Origin: Bryocella elongata
GTDB lineage: Bacteria > Acidobacteriota > Terriglobia > Terriglobales > Acidobacteriaceae
Direction of reading: 5' to 3'
Assembly: GCF_900108185.1 (NCBI RefSeq)
Contig: NZ_FNVA01000008.1
Location: 124,001 to 188,000, forward strand
Length of the DNA stretch: 64,000 nucleotides
This document shows, piece after piece, positions 35,109 through 44,456 of the stretch. Position 1 is the first letter of the stretch. Each line of letters begins with the position of its first letter. The notes beneath the pieces are model-generated. The model saw only the letters and a program-made list of their open reading frames with translations. It searched no databases and had not been told where the DNA came from. The translations under genes were made by a program, and so were the position numbers.

Positions 35109-35974
35109 GCGGCCCCCTTGCTCTGGAGGACAAGCATGCGTTCCAGCAGGCGGGCGGCGCTCAGAGGTCCCGTGGGAAGCTCCTCGTGGCGGAGGTAGAC
35201 GAAGGTTTCGCTCTGTGGGACGAGTGCGTTGAAGCGATGGGCGACACGATCGATCTCCGCATCGCTATAGCCGCCCGATCTCCGCAGGCGATAGGAGCGG
35301 AAGCTCGCCGTGGTCACATCGGGAGTGATCAGCTCATCGCTCTCGGAGACGCACAAGGCTGCGTCGCGAGACCGCAGCGCATCGTAGGTCGCTTCCGTGA
35401 ACCAGCTTTCATGGCGGAACTCGAAGGACACGCGAAGCCCTTTGCGCCGTAGCGCGCGCAGCTTGAGAAAGTCCGCAAGCCGGTCGACGTCAGCTTTGAA
35501 GTTGGGTGGTAGTTGAAAGAATATCAGCCCCAGCTTCTTTGCCTTGCGCGCAGGCTCGATGGCGTCGAGAAAAGCCAGGAGAGGCTCCTCGCAGTCGCGC
35601 AGCCGCTTGATATGCGTGATGCGCTGCGGGGCCTTAAAGGTAAAGCGGAAGTCGGCGGGCGTCGCTGCCAGCCAGCCCTCGATCTGCTCCGTCGTCGGCA
35701 GGGCACGGAAGGTGTAGTTCACCTCGACCGAGTTAAGCCGCGAAGCGTAGGACGCAAGGAAGTCGCGAGGGCGCACATCCTTCGGATAGAAGTCGGGTTT
35801 CCACGAAGGGTAAGCCCAGCCGGATGTCCCGGAGAAGAATGTTGGGGTCGGGGGAGTATCCTGTGACTTTGCGGGGGTTCGAGATGCTCGCTGCAAGCAC
35901 GCCTCGGGAACACACGCCGCCTGATACGGCGTCGCAGGATGCACCGCGGAGCTTTGGGCTCCTGCGGGTTGCAA
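35105..35974 (-). CDS. DUF72-domain protein (YecE-like)
   Basis: 289 residues as drawn. TIM-barrel DUF72 features: FFSGTSGWAYPSWKPDFYP, LNSVEVNYTFRALPTTEQIEGW, FTFKAPQRITHIKRL and FEFRHESWF. Function of the family is not established. The N-terminus is uncertain: the TTG at 35974 has a weak ribosome site, while a TTG at 35896 has GAGG 5 nt upstream and would remove 26 poorly conserved residues. Heads an operon with the hydrolase and the membrane protein, just downstream of tRNA-His. Confidence 0.85.
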   Translation of the reverse strand: MQPAGAQSSAVHPATPYQAACVPEACLQRASRTPAKSQDTPPTPTFFSGTSGWAYPSWKPDFYPKDVRPRDFLASYASRLNSVEVNYTFRALPTTEQIEGWLAATPADFRFTFKAPQRITHIKRLRDCEEPLLAFLDAIEPARKAKKLGLIFFQLPPNFKADVDRLADFLKLRALRRKGLRVSFEFRHESWFTEATYDALRSRDAALCVSESDELITPDVTTASFRSYRLRRSGGYSDAEIDRVAHRFNALVPQSETFVYLRHEELPTGPLSAARLLERMLVLQSKGAA

Positions 35975-36004
35975 TCACTCAACGAAGAGCTGAAGAGGAA
36001 GGAT

Positions 36005-36080
36005 TGGGGCGGCTAGTGGGGTTCGAACCCACGACATCCGCTGCCACAGAGCGGCGTTCTGCCACTGAACTATAGCCGCC
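36005..36080 (-). tRNA. tRNA-His (anticodon GUG)
   Basis: Cloverleaf with the extra G-1:C73 pair expected for tRNA-His, D stem GTTC/GAAC, anticodon stem CCGCT/AGCGG with loop CTGTGGC (anticodon GTG), T stem GTGGG/CCCAC, and an encoded CCA (plus-strand TGG at 36005-36007). Confidence 0.97.
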
Positions 36081-36134
36081 GTATCAACTGAATTGTAGCA
36101 TCCAACCGGGGAGTGAGTGAAGAGGGAGCGGTCG

Positions 36135-36695
36135 ATGAAAACGAAAGCGGTGGAACCCCAGATTTTGCTGCCTGGCGTCGGGCCTCGAACGGACGCCGTA
36201 AACCCTCGCCTTGGCGGGGCAGGCGGCGCCTTCCGCGATGAAAACCTCGATATGCTCTCGAGGCTGCTGGACACCTGGTTTCGTGTTCCCGGAACGAATA
36301 TCCGCTTCGGACTGGATGGCATCATCGGCTTCGTCCCAGGTATCGGCGATGTGCTGGCGGGACTGGCGAGCACCATCATCGTGCTGGCTGCCTTCTTCCG
36401 CGGCGCACCGATGATCACCATCCTGCGCATGGTGGTGAACATCGCGATCGAGGTTGGCGTCGGGATGGTGCCGGTCCTGGGCAATCTCTTCGACATCGGC
36501 TGGCGTGCGAATCGCCGCAACTATCATTTGCTGGAGCGCAGCCTTGCGACCGGCCCGCGGGACACCTGGCGCGACTGGATCTTCATGGGACTGCTCGGCG
36601 CAGGCCTGATGGCGCTCGCGATGGTGCCATTCTTCCTGCTGCTGTGGATGGGAGGCTCGCTGCTGCGCGCGCTCCACGCCCCGGGGTGGAACTAG
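36135..36695 (+). CDS. DUF4112 membrane protein
   Basis: 186 residues. The core DNIRFGLDGIIGFVPGIGDVLAGL-like block (here TNIRFGLDGIIGFVPGIGD) and IAIEVGVGMVPVLGNLFDIGWRANRRN are characteristic of DUF4112. Hydrophobic segments at about 70-95, 100-120 and 155-180. Start chosen at ATG 36135 with GGGAG upstream; an in-frame GTG at 36117 is possible. Function unknown. Divergent from tRNA-His. Confidence 0.85.
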   Translation: MKTKAVEPQILLPGVGPRTDAVNPRLGGAGGAFRDENLDMLSRLLDTWFRVPGTNIRFGLDGIIGFVPGIGDVLAGLASTIIVLAAFFRGAPMITILRMVVNIAIEVGVGMVPVLGNLFDIGWRANRRNYHLLERSLATGPRDTWRDWIFMGLLGAGLMALAMVPFFLLLWMGGSLLRALHAPGWN

Positions 36696-36726
36696 GCGCT
36701 CGTTACCGGTCAATGTAGGAGGCTAC

Positions 36727-36763
36727 GAACAGGCTTCAGCCGACTACCGGCTGGAGCCTGTTC
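36727..36763. terminator. Strong hairpin after DUF4112 gene
   Basis: Two 16-nt arms (36727-36742 and 36748-36763) pair along their length with one T-G wobble around a 5-nt loop ACTAC, followed by TCTTT. About 30 bp after the stop codon. Confidence 0.75.
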
Positions 36764-37082
36764 TCTTTGCATCTCGCGACCCGACCCGTCCCGAAGCTCT
36801 TCTGAACGCGCCAATGCTTGCAATCCCTTACGCCGGCGGAATGGCCTGACGCGGATTCTCGCCACTTTCGCAAATCACAGTCGTGTAAAGTACAAGACAT
36901 CTCCCCGCAACATTGGGCTTTGGGTGACTCGCGCGCGAGTCTCTCGCAGCTGAACCACATCGTGAGTTGGGTCACTCTCAGGCAAGGCACTTTTGTCGTC
37001 GTTTCCGAAGCCGCGCAGGCGCGCGAAGTGGACGCGAATCACTGTTCCATCAATTGAAAATCGTTCCGGAGGTAGGTTGCAC

Positions 37083-38723
37083 ATGGGTTTGACGCGGCGG
37101 CAGTTTTTGACCAGGGTCGGCGATGCGGGTGGCTACAGCGCGGCGTTCATCGCCATGCAGGGCCTCGGCCTGATGGAGGCACGTGCCACAGAGGTGCCCG
37201 AGCTGATGGCAGCTCCCGCCTCCGGGCACGGCACGAAGGTGGTCATCCTCGGTGGTGGCATCTCGGGCCTCGTCGCTGCGTATGAGCTGCGCAAACTCGG
37301 CTACAGCGTTACCGTGCTGGAGGCGCGCAATCGCCCCGGCGGCCGCAACTGGACCGTGCGCGGCGGCGACAAGGTGACCTTCACTGACGGCACGACGCAA
37401 ACCTGTACCTGGGGCGAGGGAAGCTACCAGAACTTTGGTCCTGCCCGCCTGCCCTCTGCCCATACCAACATCCTTGGCTACTGCCACAAGCTCGGCGTCG
37501 AGCTGCAGGTCGAGGTCAACATGACCAACTCGGCCTTCCTGCAGAACGACAACGCCAACGGCGGCAAGCCGGAGATGATGCGGCGCGTCGTAAACGATAC
37601 ACGCGGTCACGTCAGCCAGCTGCTCTCGAAGTGTGTGAAAACCGGCGCACTCGACCAGGACCTCTCGTCAGAGGATAAGGACAAGATGCTGTCGTTCCTT
37701 CGCGTGTACGGCCCGCTCGATCTTGGCGGCAAGTACAACGGCAGCGAACGCGCCGGCTACTCGGAGCTTCCGGGAGCGGGCGACAAGGCCGGCACCATCA
37801 ACCCCGCCATCGACCTGCACACGCTGCTCGACGAACGCTTCTGGCAGGGCATGATGTTCGATCAGCAGTTCGACATGCAGGCGACGATGTTTCAGCCCGT
37901 CGGCGGCATGGACCGCATCCCCTATGCGTTCGCGAAGGAGCTCGGTTCGATCATCAAGTACGAGTGCCCGGTCACGGAGATCCGCAAGACCGGAGCGGGC
38001 GTCACCATCACCTACATGGAGAAGGGCGCAAGCAAGCAGATCAGCGCGGACTACTGCCTCAACGGCCTTCCGCTGACGCAGCTCAAGAAGATCCCCAACG
38101 ATCTCAGCGCGCCGTACAAGCAGGTGATCGATGCGACGACCTACGCTTCGGCGTACAAGATCGCGTGGGAGTCGCGCCGGTTCTGGGAGCAGGATCAGAA
38201 CATCTTCGGCGGCCTCGAGTTCTGCAACGTAGGCTGCAGCCCCATCTGGTTCCCGTCGGCAAAGATGTTCTCGCCGCGTGGCGTCCTCGTCAGTGGCTAC
38301 ACGGACGAGACGAACTCGCCCTTCAGCAAGCTGACCATGCCGCAGAAGTTTGACGAGAGCCGCAAGTCGATCGAGCGTCTGCACCCTGGCTTCGGCAAAG
38401 AGCTCGAGAAGCCGATGTACGTTACCTGGGGCCGGATTCCTTACAACGAGGGCTCGTGGATTCGTGGCTACGGCCAGCCCGAGCACCCGGTCACCACGCA
38501 GCCTTCGGCAGCCGGTGGTTCGGTCAACCAGGGCTACGAGACGCTCTGCCAGCCCGATGGCCCGATCATCTTCATCGGCGATCACGTGAGCCACATCGTG
38601 GCATGGCAGGAGGGCGCAGCGCTCAGCGGTCTCCGCGGCGTACAGCTGCTCACGGAACGTGTGAAGGCGGCGCGGCTTGCATCGCCGTTCGCTACGCAGG
38701 GACGTGAGGCGGTCGCCGTCTAA
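37083..38723 (+). CDS. Tat-exported flavin amine oxidase / L-amino-acid-oxidase-like protein
   Basis: 546-residue FAD-dependent amine oxidase. Twin-arginine signal MGLTRRQFLTRVG at the N-terminus, then the FAD Rossmann motif VVILGGGISGLVAAYELR (GGGISG at 57-62) with LEARNRPGGRN, and the C-terminal FAD contact region GPIIFIGDHVSHIVAWQEGAALSG. Family members oxidise primary amines or L-amino acids to imines with release of hydrogen peroxide. GGAGGTAGG precedes the ATG at 37083. It starts a same-strand series with a TonB receptor and two more Tat-signal enzymes acting on amino-acid-type substrates. Substrate unknown. Confidence 0.9.
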   Translation: MGLTRRQFLTRVGDAGGYSAAFIAMQGLGLMEARATEVPELMAAPASGHGTKVVILGGGISGLVAAYELRKLGYSVTVLEARNRPGGRNWTVRGGDKVTFTDGTTQTCTWGEGSYQNFGPARLPSAHTNILGYCHKLGVELQVEVNMTNSAFLQNDNANGGKPEMMRRVVNDTRGHVSQLLSKCVKTGALDQDLSSEDKDKMLSFLRVYGPLDLGGKYNGSERAGYSELPGAGDKAGTINPAIDLHTLLDERFWQGMMFDQQFDMQATMFQPVGGMDRIPYAFAKELGSIIKYECPVTEIRKTGAGVTITYMEKGASKQISADYCLNGLPLTQLKKIPNDLSAPYKQVIDATTYASAYKIAWESRRFWEQDQNIFGGLEFCNVGCSPIWFPSAKMFSPRGVLVSGYTDETNSPFSKLTMPQKFDESRKSIERLHPGFGKELEKPMYVTWGRIPYNEGSWIRGYGQPEHPVTTQPSAAGGSVNQGYETLCQPDGPIIFIGDHVSHIVAWQEGAALSGLRGVQLLTERVKAARLASPFATQGREAVAV

Positions 38724-39384
38724 CTCGGTTGCCGTCACGCTGTTGCAGCATTCGTCACTCGCGCGTTAACCCGCGAGCGAGTAAGTCCCCTCGCCCAGGC
38801 GAGGGGACTTTTGTTTTGTCCTTTTACGCTTGTCGCATAACGAAAGCGGTGGAAAGTTTCAGCTTTTGGTTGACATGCAGTGAAAATCTGACTTAGGCTT
38901 GCCTTCAACTACTCCAAACGCAGATTGCACGGTTTCTGGACTCGCCTTACCTGGGGAGATCCTCTACCTACAGCCCCGATCCCCATGCTTCACGAACGAC
39001 GTGAAGATGTGGCCCTCAACCAGTCTTTGCTGTACCAGCAATGTTTTTTGGTTGTCGCGCACCAAGCGTGAGGATAGTCAGCCGGAAGCTCTCGCCGGTT
39101 GATCCCCACGTGGATTCGGCAGGTTTTATACCGCGTTTCGCCCTGATGTCTGTTCCTTCCGGCTGCTGAAACTCAGTGGCCTCAGGTGAGGTGTATCTCG
39201 CGCCTGAAGGGAACAGGATTTCTCTCCACCGCCGGTAACCTCCGGACGGACTCGGCTCTATGTCTCCGCACTTAGAAGCGGTAGGCGGCAACGAGATTTT
39301 GGCATGCACGCACCGTTGTTCCGGACAGCGGACAGGTGACGTGTATCGCAAGACCGATGAGTTACGACCACTTAGTGAGGCTTC
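38724..39384. other. Long intergenic/leader region before the TonB receptor
   Basis: 661 bp without a supported gene. It holds the terminator at 38783-38817, a possible -35 TTGACA at 38870-38875, and several self-complementary stretches: GTCAGCCGG/CCGGTTGAT near 39078-39104, TCAGG/CCTGA at 39182-39207, and CTGTTCC-TTC near 39150 facing GAAGGGAACAG near 39206-39216. If transcription begins near 38905 the receptor mRNA has a roughly 480-nt structured leader. No known riboswitch class recognised. Confidence 0.45.
38783..38817 (+). terminator. Rho-independent terminator of amine oxidase gene
   Basis: AAGTCCCCTCGCC (38783-38795) pairs with GGCGAGGGGACTT (38798-38810), followed by TTGTTTTG. Confidence 0.88.
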
Positions 39385-42300
39385 ATGATGAATCTGTTGT
39401 TTTCGAAGGCACGTACATTCGGCCTTCTACTGGTTGTTCTGGCAGCAGCCTTCTCGTCCGTCTCGGCGCAGACAAGCTACGGCGGTCTGCGCGGTGAGGT
39501 AAAGGATTCGCAGGGCGCAGTGATAAGCGGCGCCGAGATCACCCTCACCAACGAAGACACGAAGATCACACGCTCCGCTGTCACCAACAGCGCGGGCGTG
39601 TATCTGTTTGGCGGCGTCGATCCCGGCACCTACAAGGTGACGATCGCGATGCCGGGGTTCAAGACCTTCGACTCTCCGGGACACATCGTCTCGCTTGGCG
39701 TTACGGCGACCGCCGATGCTTCGCTGCAGATCGGCGCCAAGGGGGAGACCATTGAGGTCACCGCCGACTCGCTCGAGCTGCAGACCTCCACCGCGTCCGG
39801 TGGCCAGCTCTACAACGCGCAGCAGGTTGAGGATCTGCCGCTGCTCGGGCGCAATCCCTTCATGCTCGAGGCGTTCGACGCCAACGTCGTGACACTCGGC
39901 GACCCGCGTTATGTGCGCGCCGAGGACCAGACCGGCAGCTCGCAGGTCTCGCTCGCGGGTGCTCCTTCGAACTCCAACAGCTACGTGGTCGATGGCATTC
40001 CGATCTCAACGTCATCGGGTGGTGTCACCTTCATCCCCACCGTCGAAGCTGTCTCCGACGCGAAGATCCAGGCCAACACCTACGACGCTGAGGTTGGCCG
40101 CTCTGGTGGCGGCATCTTCGCGTCGGATCTGAAGTCAGGCTCCTCGCAGTACCACGGTGTGCTCTACGGTGAAACTCGCCAGACCGGCTGGTCGGGCAAT
40201 CTGTGGTTCAACCACTTCGCCTTCGGCGGAGCTGGAGCACCGACTCCGAGTGACGAGACCTATATCTACGAGGGTGCGTTCGGAGGTCCGCTCGTTCCCC
40301 CGTTGCTCAGGGACAAGGCACCCCACTGGCTCGACCAGACCTTCTACTGGCTCGATGAAGCGGGCTATCGCCAGGGACAGCCGCTGACGGGCGTCACCAC
40401 CAGCTTCTACACGCCCACAACCGCCGAACGCTCCGGCGACTTCTCCGCCTACGCACCGAACACGGGTAGCTCGACCTCCTGCACGGGGGCCCAGTCGAAC
40501 TGCTACATCCTCTACGATCCGACGACCTTCCCGCGTGTGTCTTTCCTTCAGGAAACCGGAGCGAATAAGATCCCGGCGTCCTACATCAACCCGCTCGGCC
40601 AGTACACGGTCAACCAGTTTCCCTCGCCGACCGCCAGCTACATCTACGGAACCACCGGCCAGTCGTATAACTTCTCCAACCCGAGCAGCGCGTTCAAGAG
40701 CCGCGACGACACGTACTCCGGCAAGCTGGAGCACACGTTCTTCCCCTGGTACACGGCGAGCGCGTCGTATGTGCACTCGGCCATCCAGGAACCCAGCGGT
40801 AACGCGCTGATTGTGCCTTTCGCAAGCAGCACCAAGCTGCTGCGCTACACGGACGCAACAGCGATCAACAATACCTTCACCATCAACCCCACGACGCTTC
40901 TCACGGTCGCCTACGGATACAACCGTTACTACAGCGCCTCGTTCCAGTACTCGACTGGCTTCAATGCGGCGACAGGCTTCGGCGGAACCGGTTTCCCGGC
41001 AGCTTTCGCCAGCCAGCTACAGTCGGCAACGTTCCCGGCCATCAGTCTCTCGAGCGTGAGCGGCGCAGCCGGCATCGGTGCATCGAACGGCGGGCCTACG
41101 GTCTACGCTTCGCACAACGTGGTAGCGGTTGCGTCCAAGACCCTCGGGCGGCACACCATCAAGGCCGGGTACGAGTATCGCGGCTTTGACGTCTACACGA
41201 ATCCGACCTCAGGTGGTGCGGGCTCGTTCACCTTCGACGGACAATACACCAACTCCACAGGTCTCTCCGACAGCGGTTCGCCACGCTCGATTGCCGACCT
41301 GCTCGTCGGGCAGCCGTCGTCAGCGACGGTGACGTTGAACTCCGGCGTCTTCATCAACAAGATCAACTACAACTCGCTCTTTGCGCAGGATGACTTCCGC
41401 TTCAGCAGCAAGCTCACCGTCAATGCGGGCTTGCGCTACGAGTACGAGCCTGGACAGACCGAGCAGCGCAACCGCTATAACGTCGGCTTCGATCCAAAGG
41501 CGACGGGAAGCTATGTCAACGCTGCCGGCAACACGGTGAACTTCACCGGGGCTCTGGCCTTCGCCGGCCAGAACGGTGAGCCGACCCACTGCTGCAACAA
41601 CAGCCATACGAAGTTCTCGCCACGCATCGGCATCTCCTACTCGCCCGATAGCAAGACCGTGGTCCACGCGGGCTATGGCATCTTCTTCGCTCCTGTGGGC
41701 ATCGCCGCTGCCACTACCGGCTATTCGCAGACCAGCACCTACAGCATCACCTCGGCGACGGCCGGCGTTGCGGTTGGCAACGCTGCGTACCTCTCGAATC
41801 CGTTTCCGTCGGGCCTGCTGCAGCCCACGGGCAACACTCTCGGGCCGCTGACTGGCCTGGGCAGCTCTCTCACCGGTTCTTCAACCTACGCCTTCACCAC
41901 CGGCCTGCAGGACTTCCAGAAGCGCTTCCCGTTCGTCGAGCAGTATTCGCTGGACGTAGAGCGTGCGATCCCGTGGGGCATCATGGCCAAGGTCGGATAC
42001 TACGGTGCGCATGCTCGCAACTATGCGAACTACACCAACATCAATCAGCTGTCGGACACGGTCATGGCCAGCTACGCTCAGGGCGGTTCGAACTATGGCC
42101 AGAGCCTTGCGACCAAGGTGACGAACCCCTTCTACGCGAAGACCATCGGCGGCCTTCCGGCGACGGGCACTGTCTCCACAACGACCATCGCACAAGGCCA
42201 GCTGCTGCTGCCGTTCCCGCAGTTCGGTGCGGTCTACGTGCTGAGGTCTTCGGGCTACTCCAACTACAACTCGCTGGTCTTCAAGGCGGAGAAGCACACC

Positions 42301-43095
42301 CGCAACGGCCTGACCATGCTGGCGACATACACCTGGTCTGCGAACTGGGACAACATCTGGAGCACAGGCTCGCAGATCTACAGCTCCTACGGTCCGCAGG
42401 ACGCCTACAACCCGCGAGGTGAGTACGCTCGCTCGCTCAATAGCATTCCTAACCGCGCGACCGCCGCTGTAACCTACGAGCTTCCGTTCGGCCGCGGCAA
42501 GAAGTACCTCTCCGGCGCGAACCGGCTGGTCGATTCCGTCGTCGGTGGATGGTCGATCTCGGACGAATGGATCGATCAAAACGGTGTACCGCTCAGCATT
42601 CAGCAGACCGATCTGAGCTCGGGAACGTATGGCACGACGGGTATCGGCGGCACGTATCAGCGCCCGAACCTGGCGGGCGATGCCCATGCCGTCTGCGGTT
42701 CGGGTAAGCCCCAGACCCGCCTCGGGAACTTCAGTAGCGCTGCAACCGCTGAAGCTCCTTACGTCAAGTCGTCGGCACTTACTCCCGCCGCGCCGTACAC
42801 CTACGGCAACGCGCCACGCATGCTGCCGTGCCGCGCACCTGGCTACGATGCCCAGAACATCTCGGTGTTCAAGGACATCAAAATCTCTGAGCGGTTCACC
42901 TTCCAGTTCCGTGCGGAAGCACTGAATGCTATGAACACGCCGGAGTTCGCTCCTCCCTCGCTGTCCTACACGGTTAGCACTCCCGCTTCGGTGACGGCCA
43001 CACCGGCAGCCTCGTCGTCGCAGACATTCGGTAACATCACGACAACGGTGGGCTTCGCCAGAATCATTCAGCTGGGAGGGCGACTCAGCTTCTGA
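39385..43095 (+). CDS. TonB-dependent receptor, Oar-like, with carboxypeptidase-regulatory-like domain
   Basis: 1236-residue outer-membrane receptor, the largest gene in the window. Signal peptide (GLLLVVLAAAFSSVSAQ), regulatory-like domain (YGGLRGEVKDSQGAVISGAEI), plug (VEDLPLLGRNPFMLEAF, NSYVVDGIPIST) and a long barrel ending IIQLGGRLSF with terminal Phe. GAGG lies 4 nt before the ATG; a second ATG follows at once. It sits among Tat-exported amine/amino-acid enzymes and probably brings their substrate (peptide or amino conjugate) into the periplasm. Confidence 0.91.
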   Translation: MMNLLFSKARTFGLLLVVLAAAFSSVSAQTSYGGLRGEVKDSQGAVISGAEITLTNEDTKITRSAVTNSAGVYLFGGVDPGTYKVTIAMPGFKTFDSPGHIVSLGVTATADASLQIGAKGETIEVTADSLELQTSTASGGQLYNAQQVEDLPLLGRNPFMLEAFDANVVTLGDPRYVRAEDQTGSSQVSLAGAPSNSNSYVVDGIPISTSSGGVTFIPTVEAVSDAKIQANTYDAEVGRSGGGIFASDLKSGSSQYHGVLYGETRQTGWSGNLWFNHFAFGGAGAPTPSDETYIYEGAFGGPLVPPLLRDKAPHWLDQTFYWLDEAGYRQGQPLTGVTTSFYTPTTAERSGDFSAYAPNTGSSTSCTGAQSNCYILYDPTTFPRVSFLQETGANKIPASYINPLGQYTVNQFPSPTASYIYGTTGQSYNFSNPSSAFKSRDDTYSGKLEHTFFPWYTASASYVHSAIQEPSGNALIVPFASSTKLLRYTDATAINNTFTINPTTLLTVAYGYNRYYSASFQYSTGFNAATGFGGTGFPAAFASQLQSATFPAISLSSVSGAAGIGASNGGPTVYASHNVVAVASKTLGRHTIKAGYEYRGFDVYTNPTSGGAGSFTFDGQYTNSTGLSDSGSPRSIADLLVGQPSSATVTLNSGVFINKINYNSLFAQDDFRFSSKLTVNAGLRYEYEPGQTEQRNRYNVGFDPKATGSYVNAAGNTVNFTGALAFAGQNGEPTHCCNNSHTKFSPRIGISYSPDSKTVVHAGYGIFFAPVGIAAATTGYSQTSTYSITSATAGVAVGNAAYLSNPFPSGLLQPTGNTLGPLTGLGSSLTGSSTYAFTTGLQDFQKRFPFVEQYSLDVERAIPWGIMAKVGYYGAHARNYANYTNINQLSDTVMASYAQGGSNYGQSLATKVTNPFYAKTIGGLPATGTVSTTTIAQGQLLLPFPQFGAVYVLRSSGYSNYNSLVFKAEKHTRNGLTMLATYTWSANWDNIWSTGSQIYSSYGPQDAYNPRGEYARSLNSIPNRATAAVTYELPFGRGKKYLSGANRLVDSVVGGWSISDEWIDQNGVPLSIQQTDLSSGTYGTTGIGGTYQRPNLAGDAHAVCGSGKPQTRLGNFSSAATAEAPYVKSSALTPAAPYTYGNAPRMLPCRAPGYDAQNISVFKDIKISERFTFQFRAEALNAMNTPEFAPPSLSYTVSTPASVTATPAASSSQTFGNITTTVGFARIIQLGGRLSF

Positions 43096-43113
43096 TGCAA
43101 GCGTGATGGTTCG

Positions 43114-43144
43114 CCGCATCGGGCCTTGAACAGGACCGATGCGG
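43114..43144 (+). terminator. Hairpin after the receptor gene
   Basis: CCGCATCGG (43114-43122) and CCGATGCGG (43136-43144) pair perfectly over a 13-nt loop. No run of T follows, so it may only partly terminate and allow read-through into the oxidase at 43206. Confidence 0.45.
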
Positions 43145-43205
43145 CGTTCCTGCGTGGGGTCATAGGATGTGCAAGAAATGCCCAACCGGGAACTGAGAGG
43201 TCGTT

Positions 43206-44456
43206 GTGGGGGAAGTACCGAAGTTTGGCGGGGAAGTGAGTCGCCGCCAGTTTCTCTATGGTTCGGCAGCACTGGCTGGTTCCAGTGTGCTTGGACTCAG
43301 TGGTTGCGGAAAGACCGCGAAGTCCCCAGCGGTGGGCCTGGCGCCAGCGTTGCCGTTTTATGACGCGTATCAGCCGCTCGTGCCGATCCGCGTTCACACA
43401 GATCGAATCTTCCGCATCACTGTCTGCCTGCGTCCATTTCGAGCGCAGGGGCCGCGCATGGAAGCCGAGAAGATCGGCGACAAGACGGTGGTCTACAACT
43501 ACGGCCACGGGGGTAGCGGCTGGTCGCTCTCCTGGGGATGCGCGGATGTCGTCACGAAGATGGCGATGGAGGCCGCGCAGGGAGCACGCGAGATTGCTGT
43601 GATCGGCGCGGGAGCCCTGGGGCTTACCGCAGCTACGATTCTGCAGCGTGCCGGAGCGAAGGTGACCGTCTATGCGAAGGAGCGTGCGCCGTACACCCGC
43701 AGCTCGCGCGCTACGGGCAGCTGGACGCCTTCGTCGCGCATCGCGCTGAGCTCCGCCATGGGCCCGGACTTCGCCACAAAGTGGGAGTCGATGGCGCGCA
43801 CCTCGTTCGCCTACTACCAGAGCTTCCTCGGCACGCCCGGTGCGCCTATCGAGTGGACCGATCGCTACAGCCTTTGGGACGAAGAGCGTAAGCCCGGAGA
43901 GCGTCGCGCCTCCTCTGTGCCGCAGATTCATGACTTCGCGCATCTCGACGATCGCATCGCCGACCTTGTGCCGAAGCAGGAGGTGATGCCGCCGGGATCG
44001 ACGCCGTTCCCGACGAAGTATGTGGCCCGCACCTCCTCGATGAGCTTCAACGTGGCGGGTTACTCGCGGCAGCTCACCAGCGACATTCTCCTTGCCGGCG
44101 GCACGTTTGTAGATCGCGAGTTTCATTCGCCGCAGGACTTCGCTTCACTGCCGGAGAAGGTGATCGTCGTGTGCACGGGGTATGGCTCGCGTGCGTTGTT
44201 CAACGACGACAGCATCGTTCCCGTGCGTGGTCAGATCGCCTGGCTCATCCCGCAGGAGGGCGCGCAGTATGGGCTCAATTACAACGGTCTGAACATGCTC
44301 GCGCGCCGCGATGGCATCGTGATGCAGTACAGCAAAGGCGGCGAGGACGAAGGCTGGAACGACACCAACGAGGCTCCTGATCGCGCGTATGCGGAGCAGG
44401 GAATCAACGTTCTGGCCGAGCTCTACAGCCGCATGCAAGCGAAGATGAAGCCTTGA
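43206..44456 (+). CDS. Tat-exported, circularly permuted D-amino-acid-oxidase-like flavoprotein
   Basis: 416 residues. Twin-arginine signal with lipobox: SRRQFLYG (12-19) and LSGC (31-34), so probably a Tat-translocated lipoprotein. The order of DAAO motifs is unusual. The segment that ends ordinary DAAO, CLRPFRAQGPRMEAE (74-88) and NYGHGGSGWSLSWGCA (98-113), comes first; the FAD Rossmann motif VIGAGALGLTAA (132-143) follows; VVCTGYGSRAL and VRGQIAWL (321-347) come last and the protein ends where the C-terminal segment should begin. All main motifs are present once, so this looks like a circular permutation rather than a fragment. Expected chemistry: oxidative deamination of a D-amino acid or glycine-type substrate. 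Confidence 0.85.
   Translation: MGEVPKFGGEVSRRQFLYGSAALAGSSVLGLSGCGKTAKSPAVGLAPALPFYDAYQPLVPIRVHTDRIFRITVCLRPFRAQGPRMEAEKIGDKTVVYNYGHGGSGWSLSWGCADVVTKMAMEAAQGAREIAVIGAGALGLTAATILQRAGAKVTVYAKERAPYTRSSRATGSWTPSSRIALSSAMGPDFATKWESMARTSFAYYQSFLGTPGAPIEWTDRYSLWDEERKPGERRASSVPQIHDFAHLDDRIADLVPKQEVMPPGSTPFPTKYVARTSSMSFNVAGYSRQLTSDILLAGGTFVDREFHSPQDFASLPEKVIVVCTGYGSRALFNDDSIVPVRGQIAWLIPQEGAQYGLNYNGLNMLARRDGIVMQYSKGGEDEGWNDTNEAPDRAYAEQGINVLAELYSRMQAKMKP

Noticed and set aside
37668-38738. 356-codon minus-strand frame opposite the amine oxidase
   Set aside because: Shadow of a gene with FAD motifs and a Tat signal.
38870-39384. Cobalamin, TPP or SAM riboswitch
   Set aside because: Characteristic boxes for these classes were not found by eye.
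41881-43272. 463-codon minus-strand frame opposite the third receptor
   Set aside because: Antisense of the receptor barrel; Arg-rich, no motif.
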